A stretch of DNA of 29,391 nt, taken from the IMG/VR virus record IMGVR_UViG_3300045738_001474, positions 1 through 29,391 of that record; one strand, 5' to 3'. Source of the stretch: a virus. Both the position numbers and the translations under genes were made by a program. Position 1 is the first letter of the stretch; every line of letters starts with the position of its first letter. Below the pieces are notes generated by a model. That model searched no databases, was not told where the DNA came from, and saw nothing but the letters and a program-made list of their open reading frames with translations. Of the stretch, positions 1 through 9,068 are shown one piece after another.

Positions 1-3000
1 TCCTCAAATCTTTAGAGCCCCACAACAAGGACTTGGCTAAATCGCTCATCGCTAAAATTCGAGATCACGCAAAGAAGGTGATCGATTATTTCAGGGGCAG
101 GGAGTTGGGGTCTCAGATAGAGGATCTTCTGGATAAGACGGTTCAGGACTTTTACTACCACCCCACCGGAGCCTCCAGGTTCAAGAAGAAGGACGGGTAC
201 GTAAAGGTCGACCTGGCCAAGGTTCTCTCCAAGGATCCGGTAGCCCTCAAGTGGATAAAAGGCATCGCCAATATTCCCGGCATATACCTTACGGGAAGCC
301 CCGCACTCTCCCTGCAGGGAAACATATACCGCCCGAAAGACGAGCAAATCCACGACTTGGACTTCAGTTCTTCCATTCCGCATGAGGAAGCGGTGGCTAA
401 GATAGAAGAATGGCTAAATAGCAACTCCGTCCAAATAATAAGGAGAGGCGGTATTTCGGACACCCACTCCTCGTGGCACGTTATGAAAGACGGTCGGAGA
501 TTTCTGGTTGAAATTCTTAACGGAATCGACGGCCCCACACCTATTCAGGTGGAACTGGACGTTCCCGAGCAGGGTAGAAGCACGAGAACCCAAAATACGG
601 CACCCGAGGGACGGGTGGTCAAGATCGTCGTGGACATACCCGGAAGAGAAGCGGAAACGGTCAGCTTCATGGTTTCTCATTTCTCCCAACCCTTCGAGGC
701 CAAACTCGGTTGGCTCAGGGCCAAGGACATTCTGGATATCCACGGTTTCAAGAACGCCGACCACGATGCCCCGGTATTCACCTCGCCGAAGCAGGAGCCG
801 GAGAAGCAGCGGGCGGAGAAGAGAAGGGAGAAGGCCCTCGCATCCGAATCCAAATTCGTAAGGGCCTTGGTGGATCAGTTCCACCACGTTTCTCATTGGT
901 CTGCAGGCATAATGCAGGATTTACATGACGCAGGTGCTCTTCACGGGCTTACGGGCAAAGAGGTAGACGACCTCAACGTCATCCAAAAAATACGCCTGTA
1001 TTTCGGGAAGACGGGAGACCAGCTCACGGATCTACAGAATGCATTTGAAAACCCTATGCTGTCCCACCTCAGGGATACTAAATGGAAAGACGCCCTCAAA
1101 ATATTCGGCGACTACGCCTATGCCAGATACGCACCGGTCCGCCATAAGAATATGGTGGAATTGCGGAAGCGCTCGGGTCTGGAAGTGGAAGAGGGCCGCA
1201 ACTACTCGGGTCTGTCCGAGAAGAAACGGAAAGCTATCTTGGCGGATTTCAAGGGAAGAGACGCCGAGGGTAAAGCCGCATTCAAAAAAGCCCTCAACGT
1301 TTTCGACGCAATGAATCGAAGAAGTTTAAGGCTACTCCGACAAGGAGAGATCTTATCCAAAGACGGGTACGCCCGTATCGAAAAACACGCCAAGAACGAG
1401 AAAGGCGATTGGGTCTGGGCACCCCTTCGCGGATTAGGGGAGAAAACCTTGGACGTGGATTCCTCTGGAACCTTCCAGGGATACTTGCAGAACTTTCTCG
1501 AGCTAGAGACTAATCCGGAGAGCCTCGAGAAGATGGCTTCCGGCCAGGGTACGGGACAAGGTTTCTCCGAGACTTCCGGTAACTTCGTACTAGCCGCCGC
1601 CAAGGGTAGATATAACGCCGCCGATTCAAAGCAGATCATGGCACACGCCATAAGAGCTGCGAGCGAGACGATCATTCGTACGAATAAAAACGAGATAACT
1701 ACCTCGATCGCGTCGGTACTCGCTCGCGTATTGACCAAGGGTGATAAGGACGCTCGGGAAAAGTACGCCAAGATCGCCCGAGTCATAAACCCGAACTTAG
1801 AAAGTCATAAAAAACATTTCATAAAGGAGACGCTCGTCGAGAAGTTCCAGGAAGTGGACGGCAAGATGGTCAAGATTCTGGAAAAGAAGAAGGAGAATCT
1901 TCTGAACAACGAGGATCTGGTGTTGACCTTTCGCAAGGAAGGCGAGCCACAGTACATCCTCTTCAAAGATACCGAGCTGGGTAGGAAACTGGTACGCCAG
2001 TTCAAGAACGCCGACAACGTCTCTAATCCCAATAGCATAGCCACACTAAAGAGCGCAATGGGCTTCTTCGCCCAGGCTTACACGGTATACTCTCCCAACT
2101 TCGTAGTCTCGAACATGATGAGGGACGTAGGCATGGCCTGGTTTACCTTGAGCAGCTCCGAGGCTACCAAGGACATTGCGAACTCCGTCCTGAACCCCTT
2201 CAACATAAGCACCAACATAAAGGCCATGGTCGTGGTGGCTAATCGTGAGTCACGCGGTGAGAAGATACCTATTCACTTGAAAGCTTTGATCGCCGAGGCG
2301 ATGAAGGAAAACAAGAAGGGGGGCTCTCTCAAGAGTTATGCGGACGATATGGATTTGGTACCGCTCTTATACCAGGCGGCAGGCGGCAGGGTGTCCTTCT
2401 TCGGAATCGAGGACGTCGACCAGCAGACGAACGATATGGCCCGACGCTTGAACAGAATGGGGAAGACTGGAAGTATTTCGGGAGGGTTAAAGGCCTTCAA
2501 CTGGTTGAAGCACGGGATTAAGAACATAAACACCGGAGTTGAGAACGGCGTACGTCTCCAAGTATTCCGGGAAGCGATCAAAAAAGGAATGTCTATGGAG
2601 AAGGCGGCGGCTCTTTCGAGGGACGTTACGGTGGACTTCAATAGAAAAGGTAACCACACCAACTGGGTAAATGCATTGTGGTTGTTCTTCAATGCTAGTG
2701 TTCAAGGCAACTATAAATTGATCCGTGCCTTATTTACCGAAAGGTCGCCTCAAGCTGCAACCGTGCTTATGGCCAAGTTCGTAGCCGGTGCCGCCATATA
2801 CAGTTTCATGTCTCGCATGTGGGCGGGAGACGACGACGAGACCGAGGAGAATCACGTCGACAGACTTTCAGACTACGAAAGAGACCACCAGTTACAATTG
2901 TGGCTCGAGCCGGGAACCGGCAAACACGTGAAGATACACATACCATATGGACTGAACTCCTTCCTGTCCCTGGGTCGCCGCATAGGCGACGTCATGTGGC

Positions 3001-3824
3001 GGGCAGTGCATGGCAAAGGCGGGTCCGATCCCATGGAGGCAGCTCTCGGGTTCTGGGCGAACTCACTGGACGTGTTCAATCCTTTGGGCGCGGCGGGACA
3101 TCCCTTGATATCCGTAACTCCCCACATTGCCCGTCCTCTGGTCAATATGGCGGGGCCGAACGTAAACTACATGGGCAATCCCATCTACCCGGACAAGAAC
3201 GCGTTCGGGGCCAACAAAACGGAAGCCTATCAACATTTCACTAGCGTCAATCCCTTGTCGAGGGAGCTAGCTCACGGATGGAACTCTCTTCTTGGGGGAG
3301 ACGTTTACGAGGAACCTTTCGGTGGAACCGCGTTAGGGTTCAGTCCCGAGACCCTAGACGAGATGGTGAACTTCTTCGGAGGCGGCATGGGTCGTATGGT
3401 TTGGCAGAACCTGGGAAGTGCTCTGAGACCCCAGGAGAGGGAGATCGACGACATCCTTAGGAGTATACCGATAGCTTCCGCCTTTTACCGACACAATACC
3501 CAAGACTACAATCTTCAGAGGAGATATTTCAATCTTCTGGATACGTTGGATAGGAAAAACAAACAGCTTAATATATACAAGGCAGAGGACCCTAAGAGGG
3601 CTGCGCAGTACAAGAAGGAGAACCTTCGATACATAAAGATAGGGCCCCTCGTCGATAAGCAGGATAAGCAAAGAAAGTTCTGGCGTAGGAAATTGGAGAA
3701 AATGGCGAAGGTGAAGCCAGACTCTAAAATAATGCAACAGTTTGAAAAAAAGGCGAAGGAGGATCAACGTAAGGGGATGGGTCGCGTACTTTCCAAGGCG
3801 CGACAGCTGGGCATTAACATATGA
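1..3824 (+). CDS. Large polyvalent/internal virion protein with LPD38-like C-terminus (5' partial)
   Basis: The frame is open to the left edge, so the true start lies outside the window; a TTG at 33 is only the first possible start inside it. Residues below count from that TTG, giving 1263 aa. An N-terminal segment has a nucleotidyltransferase-like signature: LTGSPALSLQGNIYRP (about 86-101) followed by IHDLDF (about 106-111), resembling the G-S...D-x-D pattern of minimal nucleotidyltransferases. Near residues 878-895 the segment NALWLFFNASVQGNYK matches what I know of the LPD38 domain of phage polyvalent proteins, followed by a hydrophobic helix (about 911-930). The C-terminus is Lys/Arg-rich. 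Such giant proteins are usually packaged with the genome and ejected into the host. It overlaps the portal start by ATGA. The LPD38/ejection role is inferred from motif and position; a DarB-like antirestriction role is an alternative. Confidence 0.72.
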   Translation, partial: LKSLEPHNKDLAKSLIAKIRDHAKKVIDYFRGRELGSQIEDLLDKTVQDFYYHPTGASRFKKKDGYVKVDLAKVLSKDPVALKWIKGIANIPGIYLTGSPALSLQGNIYRPKDEQIHDLDFSSSIPHEEAVAKIEEWLNSNSVQIIRRGGISDTHSSWHVMKDGRRFLVEILNGIDGPTPIQVELDVPEQGRSTRTQNTAPEGRVVKIVVDIPGREAETVSFMVSHFSQPFEAKLGWLRAKDILDIHGFKNADHDAPVFTSPKQEPEKQRAEKRREKALASESKFVRALVDQFHHVSHWSAGIMQDLHDAGALHGLTGKEVDDLNVIQKIRLYFGKTGDQLTDLQNAFENPMLSHLRDTKWKDALKIFGDYAYARYAPVRHKNMVELRKRSGLEVEEGRNYSGLSEKKRKAILADFKGRDAEGKAAFKKALNVFDAMNRRSLRLLRQGEILSKDGYARIEKHAKNEKGDWVWAPLRGLGEKTLDVDSSGTFQGYLQNFLELETNPESLEKMASGQGTGQGFSETSGNFVLAAAKGRYNAADSKQIMAHAIRAASETIIRTNKNEITTSIASVLARVLTKGDKDAREKYAKIARVINPNLESHKKHFIKETLVEKFQEVDGKMVKILEKKKENLLNNEDLVLTFRKEGEPQYILFKDTELGRKLVRQFKNADNVSNPNSIATLKSAMGFFAQAYTVYSPNFVVSNMMRDVGMAWFTLSSSEATKDIANSVLNPFNISTNIKAMVVVANRESRGEKIPIHLKALIAEAMKENKKGGSLKSYADDMDLVPLLYQAAGGRVSFFGIEDVDQQTNDMARRLNRMGKTGSISGGLKAFNWLKHGIKNINTGVENGVRLQVFREAIKKGMSMEKAAALSRDVTVDFNRKGNHTNWVNALWLFFNASVQGNYKLIRALFTERSPQAATVLMAKFVAGAAIYSFMSRMWAGDDDETEENHVDRLSDYERDHQLQLWLEPGTGKHVKIHIPYGLNSFLSLGRRIGDVMWRAVHGKGGSDPMEAALGFWANSLDVFNPLGAAGHPLISVTPHIARPLVNMAGPNVNYMGNPIYPDKNAFGANKTEAYQHFTSVNPLSRELAHGWNSLLGGDVYEEPFGGTALGFSPETLDEMVNFFGGGMGRMVWQNLGSALRPQEREIDDILRSIPIASAFYRHNTQDYNLQRRYFNLLDTLDRKNKQLNIYKAEDPKRAAQYKKENLRYIKIGPLVDKQDKQRKFWRRKLEKMAKVKPDSKIMQQFEKKAKEDQRKGMGRVLSKARQLGINI

Positions 3825-5872
3825 AAGAAACTAATTTTAAGTTAAACAAAAAGCAAGAAGAGGAATTAATCAAGTATTCCCTTGATCGCTTGAAGGAACT
3901 TGAAGCGGATAATCTCGAACGCATCGAGGTGGATCGCCTGGCCTGGAAGATATACGCAAACGACCGTTCGGATCGCGTAGGACACGACACCATATACGCC
4001 CAGTCGAATGTGCCTATACCGTTGACTTCCTTGATAGTAGACCATTTCCTGGCTAGGGCTGAGGACGACATCACGGGAACGGCTCCTTACTTCCGATTCG
4101 AGGCCCAGGGCCCGCAGGATATGGAAATGGTCAAGGCGTTCGATAAATATTTCAACTGGAAACTAGACAAGAAAGCTCGTACGCGCGAGCGCCTGGAAGA
4201 GAGTTACCTACATATATTCCTACAAAGGGCCGCCGTATTCAAAGCCGTCTACGAAGAAAACACATCCATCTGGTACGACTATGAGCGAAGCGCTCTCTTC
4301 GACAACGTGGAAGGCGACTTCGTAAAGACGATGGACGACAACTATGTCTTGGAAGGGGAGGCCCAGTTCGAGCCGATCACCGATCCCATGACGGGAGAGA
4401 CCGTGATGTCCATGATAGGAGAGCCGGGTATAGAGGCGATCAAAGGCCGCCACGACTTTCAACCCTTGTCGGAAGGTATACCAACCCAGCTGATCAGGTA
4501 CAAGGGTCCTCGATCCGTAGTGGTCGACAGTGATCGTTTCCTCTGCCCCTCCAATGTGGAGCACATCGAGGAAGCCGATTGCCTGGTGGAGTCCTACGAT
4601 AAGGACATGACTTGGTGCAAGGACATGTTTCTCGAGCGGGAATGGCTATCTTACGGAGACTTCAAGCAGAAGATGAAGAAGGATGCCAACCCCAGGACCG
4701 ACTCCGACAGGAACAAGGAGTACAAGGAGAATCTTTCGTTCGACGACGACAAGAATCCCTTGGTCAAGATCAAGGAGTTCTGGATCCGGAGAGATGTACT
4801 GGGCACGGGCGAACCTCAAGAGTTCTGTATCTTCATAGACCCCGAGACCGAGAATGCAATTTACTACGAGTACGTCGCGAAAGTGACTCCCGACAACAAG
4901 ATCCCCTACTCCTGCGTCTCCATAGGCAAACAGAAGAACAGGTGGTGGGGCCCTTCCCTTCCGGAGAAGATCGGAGTGTATCAGGAGTATCTCGACAAAC
5001 AATTTAACTCACAGTCCTACCGCAACGAGATGGCGGCCAATCCGATAATCGGGGTCAATCCCCAAGCTGTCGAGGACGAGCCGGATGATATAGAGCTTTA
5101 TGCGGGGAAACTATTCGAGCTGAAAGATCAGCACAAGATGGAGGACTTCCTGACTTTTGCGGTTGTGCCCAACGTGGATACGAAGACACAGGAGTTGATA
5201 GACTTCGTCTTCGGCATGGTTCAACTTTGGTTAGGGGTCAGTAATCTGGCCCAAGGGGACTACCAAGCCTTGGCCCCGGCGAACACAGCGACCGGGGTCG
5301 AGGCCACTTTAAAAGAAGCTTCCAAGATCGGGAGACGCTGGATGCGTCGAATCGTTCGAGGCTTCGAGGAACACCTGACTAAGTTGGTGAAGATAGCGAT
5401 GACCACCCTGGATGAACCTGAGGTCTTCGAGTACATGGAGGGCGACGTCACGCAGTTCGGGACGGTAACCCCGGAGATGGTGGAGAAACTGGAGACCAAC
5501 GCCCGAGTCATCCTCTCCCAGAACCAAGACCAGAGAGCTCTCGAGAAAGCCAACATGGCCCTTCAGACCCAGGAAAGATACTTTAGCTACGCCCCCGAGA
5601 TGCAGCAATGGACCCGTCCCCTGCTGGTTGAGATCCTTGGTGCAATGGGCTATGACAATATAGACGAACTTCTCCCACCGGGAGCTCCCCAGGATCCGAG
5701 AGCGGAAGCCGAGATGATGAAACTCATGGCTGATGCCCAAGGAGGAGGGGGAAGTGGGGGCGGCTCCGGTGGGGCGGCTCCGGCTAAACAAGATTCTATA
5801 GGCCCGGCGACACAGGGTATGGGGAATAGTAACCCGCAAGGGCAAAATCAATATCAACAAAGCACAGGATAA
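3821..5872 (+). CDS. Portal (head-tail connector) protein
   Basis: The 683-aa product fits a phage portal protein, the dodecameric ring at the capsid vertex through which DNA is packaged and ejected. Support: an N-terminal Lys/Glu-rich helical region, the segment SNVPIPLTSLIVDHFLARAE (about residues 66-85) typical of the start of podovirus portal cores, and a helical region after 460 containing GVSNLAQGDYQALAPANTAT, resembling the portal stem/clip. The C-terminal tail (about 635-683) is Gly/Ser/Gln-rich and probably disordered. It starts with ATGA overlapping the stop of the polyvalent protein, with no clear Shine-Dalgarno sequence, suggesting translational coupling. Its place upstream of scaffold and capsid genes is usual. 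Confidence 0.85.
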   Translation: MKETNFKLNKKQEEELIKYSLDRLKELEADNLERIEVDRLAWKIYANDRSDRVGHDTIYAQSNVPIPLTSLIVDHFLARAEDDITGTAPYFRFEAQGPQDMEMVKAFDKYFNWKLDKKARTRERLEESYLHIFLQRAAVFKAVYEENTSIWYDYERSALFDNVEGDFVKTMDDNYVLEGEAQFEPITDPMTGETVMSMIGEPGIEAIKGRHDFQPLSEGIPTQLIRYKGPRSVVVDSDRFLCPSNVEHIEEADCLVESYDKDMTWCKDMFLEREWLSYGDFKQKMKKDANPRTDSDRNKEYKENLSFDDDKNPLVKIKEFWIRRDVLGTGEPQEFCIFIDPETENAIYYEYVAKVTPDNKIPYSCVSIGKQKNRWWGPSLPEKIGVYQEYLDKQFNSQSYRNEMAANPIIGVNPQAVEDEPDDIELYAGKLFELKDQHKMEDFLTFAVVPNVDTKTQELIDFVFGMVQLWLGVSNLAQGDYQALAPANTATGVEATLKEASKIGRRWMRRIVRGFEEHLTKLVKIAMTTLDEPEVFEYMEGDVTQFGTVTPEMVEKLETNARVILSQNQDQRALEKANMALQTQERYFSYAPEMQQWTRPLLVEILGAMGYDNIDELLPPGAPQDPRAEAEMMKLMADAQGGGGSGGGSGGAAPAKQDSIGPATQGMGNSNPQGQNQYQQSTG

Positions 5873-5876
5873 CATC

Positions 5877-6203
5877 ATGGCAACGTACACACACTCGACA
5901 CCCGCCCGATACACTCACGGGTCCACCAACCGCGTTCACTCCGTAAAGGGAGCGCGCAACACGGTATTCCTAAGGCATTTGCGGAAGGCTCGAACCCGTT
6001 CGCGACCCACCTCCCTGCTTAAGGTAGCCAAGAGGATATACTCGGAGTCTTTCCCATCCTTTGGCGGGAGCTTCAGAACCGAATTCCAAGACGACGGCCT
6101 TGCGGAAGCTGCGGGCGGAACCGCAGATCCGGATTTCGATCATATAAAGAAATCTACGCGTGTAGTGGATAAATCCAGCAACACAATTAGATCACACACC
6201 TAA
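5877..6203 (+). CDS. Hypothetical basic protein downstream of portal
   Basis: This 108-aa product is not recognised. The N-terminal 65 residues are rich in Arg, Lys, Ser and Thr, with few acidic residues; the C-terminal part is more acidic (DDGLAEAAGGTADPDFD). No signal peptide or membrane segment is visible. The start ATG follows the portal stop by 4 nt and has an AGGA about 9 nt upstream. The basic composition could suit contact with DNA or with a virion surface, but that is only a guess from composition and position. Confidence 0.6.
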   Translation: MATYTHSTPARYTHGSTNRVHSVKGARNTVFLRHLRKARTRSRPTSLLKVAKRIYSESFPSFGGSFRTEFQDDGLAEAAGGTADPDFDHIKKSTRVVDKSSNTIRSHT

Positions 6204-6214
6204 GGTAAATTAAC

Positions 6215-6799
6215 GTGAGTCATCATAAAGTAAGAAAAAGATTTACGGAAAGATTGCGCACTCGCTGGCGCGACATCACCAACTTCGTGACCGTCGAGCG
6301 TGCCTTTGGCGACAACGGTGGCGTAGCTTCGAGGGGTGCCGTAATCGGCTCCTCGGGGTGGATTACGCGAAAAACGAGAGCCTTTATGCCGGTAAAATAT
6401 TCTAAGGGGGTGGTGGACCGCTCAACGGATGTCGTAAGTCTCACCGCCAGTCGGAGGCGACCCAAAATCTACCCTAAAAGCTGGAGAACGAGTCTCCCGA
6501 AACTTACGGTCGAAAGGATTGAAGAAACCAGCATAAAAGTTAAGTTTGAATTTGTTCCAAACAACGGTTTGGCCTTCATCATAGTCTGGGGTGAAACCGA
6601 CGGGGGTACAAGCGACCACGAGAACTGGGACGACTTCGCCACGATGGGGACCGGCGGTGGAACGGTAACTAGAGTTTTAACAGGGCTCTCGGACGACACT
6701 CCTTATTACATAGCATCTAAACACGGAGATCTCGGGGCTAGTCACCATAGAAACAACGGTTTTAGTCCAGTGGAGGGCCCTTTCAAAACACTCCCATGA
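6215..6799 (+). CDS. Structural protein with Fn3-like C-terminal domain
   Basis: This 194-aa protein starts at GTG, with TAAGG about 10 nt upstream. The first 60 residues are basic (HHKVRKRFTERLRTRWRD). Residues about 97-194 look like a fibronectin type III-like beta sandwich: LTVERIEETSIKVKFEF (strands A/B), then FIIVWGETDGG, a T-R-V-L-TGL turn, and DDTPYYIASKHGD, with a terminal GPFKTLP. Fn3-like domains are common on phage surface proteins and may bind carbohydrate. It sits in a run of small coupled genes that look like fibre or decoration proteins. The domain call is by eye and moderate; the role is inferred. Confidence 0.6.
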   Translation: MSHHKVRKRFTERLRTRWRDITNFVTVERAFGDNGGVASRGAVIGSSGWITRKTRAFMPVKYSKGVVDRSTDVVSLTASRRRPKIYPKSWRTSLPKLTVERIEETSIKVKFEFVPNNGLAFIIVWGETDGGTSDHENWDDFATMGTGGGTVTRVLTGLSDDTPYYIASKHGDLGASHHRNNGFSPVEGPFKTLP

Positions 6800-7080
6800 C
6801 CGACATAATAATATTCGACAAATTGGCGGATATAAAGCGTCTCACGGTAGATGAGTCCTTTCTTCATCTTGAAACGCGTTTTGCGAAGGAAAGAGGAAGA
6901 TACCTCGCCAAGATGCTCGACCCCTCGACTAGTTCGGAGGAGACGGTGGCCCTCAAGGCTGTCGTTAATGCACTGGAAAGCTTATCACCGATGGCTCTCG
7001 CGAATACGATCCTCAAGATCGAAGCTAAGAACTCAAAGGTGAAGCATCCCGAAATGTGGAAGATTAAGAAACACGCATGA
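6796..7080 (+). CDS. Hypothetical small helical protein
   Basis: This 94-aa product is unrecognised. It looks largely alpha-helical, with charged and Leu/Ala-rich segments (SLSPMALANTILKIEAKNS) and a Lys-rich C-terminus. No signal peptide or transmembrane helix is visible. It begins by an ATGA overlap with the Fn3-like gene and ends by an ATGA overlap with the next gene, so it is probably translated by coupling. It might be a small fibre chaperone or structural accessory, but nothing in the sequence proves that. Confidence 0.55.
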   Translation: MTDIIIFDKLADIKRLTVDESFLHLETRFAKERGRYLAKMLDPSTSSEETVALKAVVNALESLSPMALANTILKIEAKNSKVKHPEMWKIKKHA

Positions 7081-7220
7081 GCGCTCAAACCATAGCGCAT
7101 ATCCGATGGGTTAGATTAAATGCAGCGGGTCAGCCCGTAGACGCGGCTAACGCGGTCATAAGCGCCCCGCGTCCGCATCCCCTAACACTTGTGGGAAGAC
7201 CTAAACCTCTTAAAGTGTAA
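7077..7220 (+). CDS. Hypothetical 47-aa protein
   Basis: This short ORF encodes 47 aa beginning MSAQTIAHIRWVRLNAAG and ending in a Pro/Lys-rich tail. It overlaps the preceding stop as ATGA, and its own stop shares one base with the next start (TAATG). It fills the only gap between two neighbouring coupled genes, which is the main support that it is real. No function is suggested by the sequence. Confidence 0.5.
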   Translation: MSAQTIAHIRWVRLNAAGQPVDAANAVISAPRPHPLTLVGRPKPLKV

Positions 7221-7516
7221 TGGTCTACAGCGCTACAACGGTTTCTTCGCGTATTATGACGAACGTACCTCGGCCCGTGTTCAGGTTCACGGACGACGAT
7301 TCCGTGGTTATGTCCACGAGAGCAAGCGAGCCGCGATACGATAGCGGTGGCGATAGCGGTGGCGCGACAGGATTCAATATCGACATAAACACGCTAACGG
7401 AAGCGCAGATTTTGATAAGAACGGGGGACGCTATAGGCGTAATTGCGTTCGGAACGGACACTTTAGACCTATACGTTTACGATGGGACGGCTTGGCAAAT
7501 TTACGAAAACTCTTAA
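7220..7516 (+). CDS. Small fibre-like protein
   Basis: This 98-aa product has a central Gly/Asp/Ser stretch (SGGDSGGATG) encoded by a tandem 12-bp duplication near 7340-7363. Its C-terminal segment LYVYDGTAWQIYENS resembles the short beta motifs that end phage fibre or head-fibre domains. The start shares an A with the preceding stop. It probably belongs with the next gene, whose N-terminus has a similar fibre-like pattern. The role in host recognition or fibre assembly is inferred from motif and position. Confidence 0.55.
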   Translation: MVYSATTVSSRIMTNVPRPVFRFTDDDSVVMSTRASEPRYDSGGDSGGATGFNIDINTLTEAQILIRTGDAIGVIAFGTDTLDLYVYDGTAWQIYENS

Positions 7517-7522
7517 AAAATC

Positions 7523-8431
7523 ATGACAAGTACACTAGAAACGGTAGCAGACGAAACCGCAAGAGATGCCTTATCACCGGCGGTAGGAGATACGCTCTAC
7601 CAGATTGACACGAAGCAGGTAATCACCTGCGCTTCTCTCGGCCCGGTAGTTTGGCGAATTTACGATTCCGATGCAGTCGCTTATACGTCGACTGGAGAAA
7701 ACGACCTCAATTATCCAAGCGGACTTTTCACGGACACTGGTGCGACCTACTACGTCTCCACGCAACCCGCTTGGCATTTCGATGCGAGCATCCTCGATGG
7801 GGCGGCGGCGGCCAACAATCCCGCCAATGGGACGGCAGTAGCCGCGTGGGGGGATCGAAGCGGCAATGGACAAGACACGGCGCAGACGACAGGCTCTCGG
7901 CAACCGGCATTCCACACGAAACCGTCTCGACCCTACGGATGGGTAGGAAATTCCCGACCATTTTTAAGGATGGATAACGACACAATGGTATTCGATTCGA
8001 GCTACTCGGTCACGGGCGTGGGGACGCTCTTTACGGTGGCGATGCGTTTCAGCACTCTTGGGCGCTTATTTGAAAGCTACCAGTTCGTGTCTCTTGCCGA
8101 AAGTGTCGCGCTAGGGTCGGCCGGGACGGTTAAGATTTACAACCTCACTACAAGCGGCACTTACGACACCTCTACCACACCTGTGATGATCGCCGCGAAT
8201 CGAGATAGCTCAAACCTCGTGACCGGGTGGATAAACGGGGGGTCTGCGGCATTAGGGCCGACATTGAGAACCTCGGCATTCACAATCACGCAGTTCGGGA
8301 GAAGCTCAAGCGATACAATGGTCTGGGAGCAGATTTACTTCGCCGCCGACCTCTCGCTAGAAGACATGAACGTCGTGCGCGAATATCTTTCAAACAAATA
8401 CGCCTTCCTTTCTACCACGGAAATAGAATGA
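7523..8431 (+). CDS. Fibre-like protein with jelly-roll (LamG/ConA-like) domain
   Basis: The 302-aa product begins with a fibre-type segment (ARDALSPAVGDTLYQIDT, then a V-x-W-R-I-Y step), similar to phage tail-fibre repeats of the VGD...Y..DT...W kind. Residues about 85-300 look like a concanavalin/LamG-type jelly roll: FDASILDGAAAANN, WGDRSGNGQDTAQ, and a final EDMNVVREYLSNKYAF, a usual ending for such domains. These domains bind sugars. The start has no Shine-Dalgarno sequence, only an A-rich leader. It overlaps the next gene by ATGA. A host-surface binding role is likely but unproven. Confidence 0.65.
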   Translation: MTSTLETVADETARDALSPAVGDTLYQIDTKQVITCASLGPVVWRIYDSDAVAYTSTGENDLNYPSGLFTDTGATYYVSTQPAWHFDASILDGAAAANNPANGTAVAAWGDRSGNGQDTAQTTGSRQPAFHTKPSRPYGWVGNSRPFLRMDNDTMVFDSSYSVTGVGTLFTVAMRFSTLGRLFESYQFVSLAESVALGSAGTVKIYNLTTSGTYDTSTTPVMIAANRDSSNLVTGWINGGSAALGPTLRTSAFTITQFGRSSSDTMVWEQIYFAADLSLEDMNVVREYLSNKYAFLSTTEIE

Positions 8432-8655
8432 AATATTCAGTACACACAACTAAAGCCAAAGCGGAAACCGAGAACCAGCGTTTAATGGGCTTGCTGGGCA
8501 TACCGGACGGAAAGGGAACTTTGCGTTACGGAATTCCCGAACAACGTGACGGCAAGTGGTTGTTTCGCATCAAAGAGTCGGGGACGTGGAAAGCGGACGA
8601 CGTCGCAGAGAACGTCGAGTTCCTCGAAGAACCAGAACCTGCTGAACCAGAATAA
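8428..8655 (+). CDS. Hypothetical small acidic-tailed protein
   Basis: I chose the ATG at 8428 because it overlaps the preceding stop as ATGA, as most neighbours do; longer upstream starts would lie far inside the jelly-roll gene. The 75-aa product has a mixed-charge N-terminal half, a compact beta-like middle (DGKWLFRIKESGTWKADD) and a Glu/Pro tail (EEPEPAEPE). No domain was recognised. Its stop shares a base with the next start (TAATG). It may be a small virion or chaperone protein; this is not shown. Confidence 0.55.
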   Translation: MKYSVHTTKAKAETENQRLMGLLGIPDGKGTLRYGIPEQRDGKWLFRIKESGTWKADDVAENVEFLEEPEPAEPE

Positions 8656-9068
8656 TGAACACCGAATCCTTGCGCCGGGCCCTGCTGGCAACGTTAGCCC
8701 TCGGGCTAAGTTCCTGCGGCCTTTCGACTTTCGCCCCGACCTTAGGCGGCGGACTCGGAGCCGGCGTGGGAAGTATCGGCGGTCCTGCGGGTGCCGTGGG
8801 CGGTGGATTGGCAGGAGCGGCATTGGGTCAGATATATAAGGAATCCCAGCACAACGGACATGTACAGGAAGCCGTACAGGCTCTTACGGAAGATGGGGTC
8901 AACGGGCTGGTCATGCAGCAACTGGAAAAGCAGAAGTCCACTTTTGATACGGTCGTCGAAGGTATATACCACACGATCCTGTTGTGTTGCATAGGGGCCG
9001 CACTATACATTTTCATACCAATAATCTGGACGAAGTATCACGTCCAACAACAATTAAACAAGAAATGA
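8655..9068 (+). CDS. Lipoprotein with C-terminal TM helix; u-spanin candidate
   Basis: The 137-aa product starts with a basic n-region (RR at 7-8), a hydrophobic stretch and a good lipobox, L-S-S-C, with Cys21 as the predicted lipidated residue. A Gly-rich zipper-like segment follows (about 30-58), then a hydrophilic region, and a transmembrane helix near the C-terminus (about 105-125) ending in a basic tail. An outer-membrane lipoprotein signal plus a C-terminal inner-membrane helix is the architecture of unimolecular spanins such as T1 gp11, which is of similar length. Spanins fuse the two membranes in the last step of lysis. The next gene is a holin candidate, which supports a lysis role. 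The Gly-rich part could instead insert in a membrane. Confidence 0.6.
   Translation: MNTESLRRALLATLALGLSSCGLSTFAPTLGGGLGAGVGSIGGPAGAVGGGLAGAALGQIYKESQHNGHVQEAVQALTEDGVNGLVMQQLEKQKSTFDTVVEGIYHTILLCCIGAALYIFIPIIWTKYHVQQQLNKK

Noticed and set aside
5309-5914. 201-aa minus-strand ORF within the portal gene
   Set aside because: It is antisense to conserved portal sequence and lacks any recognisable domain or start site.
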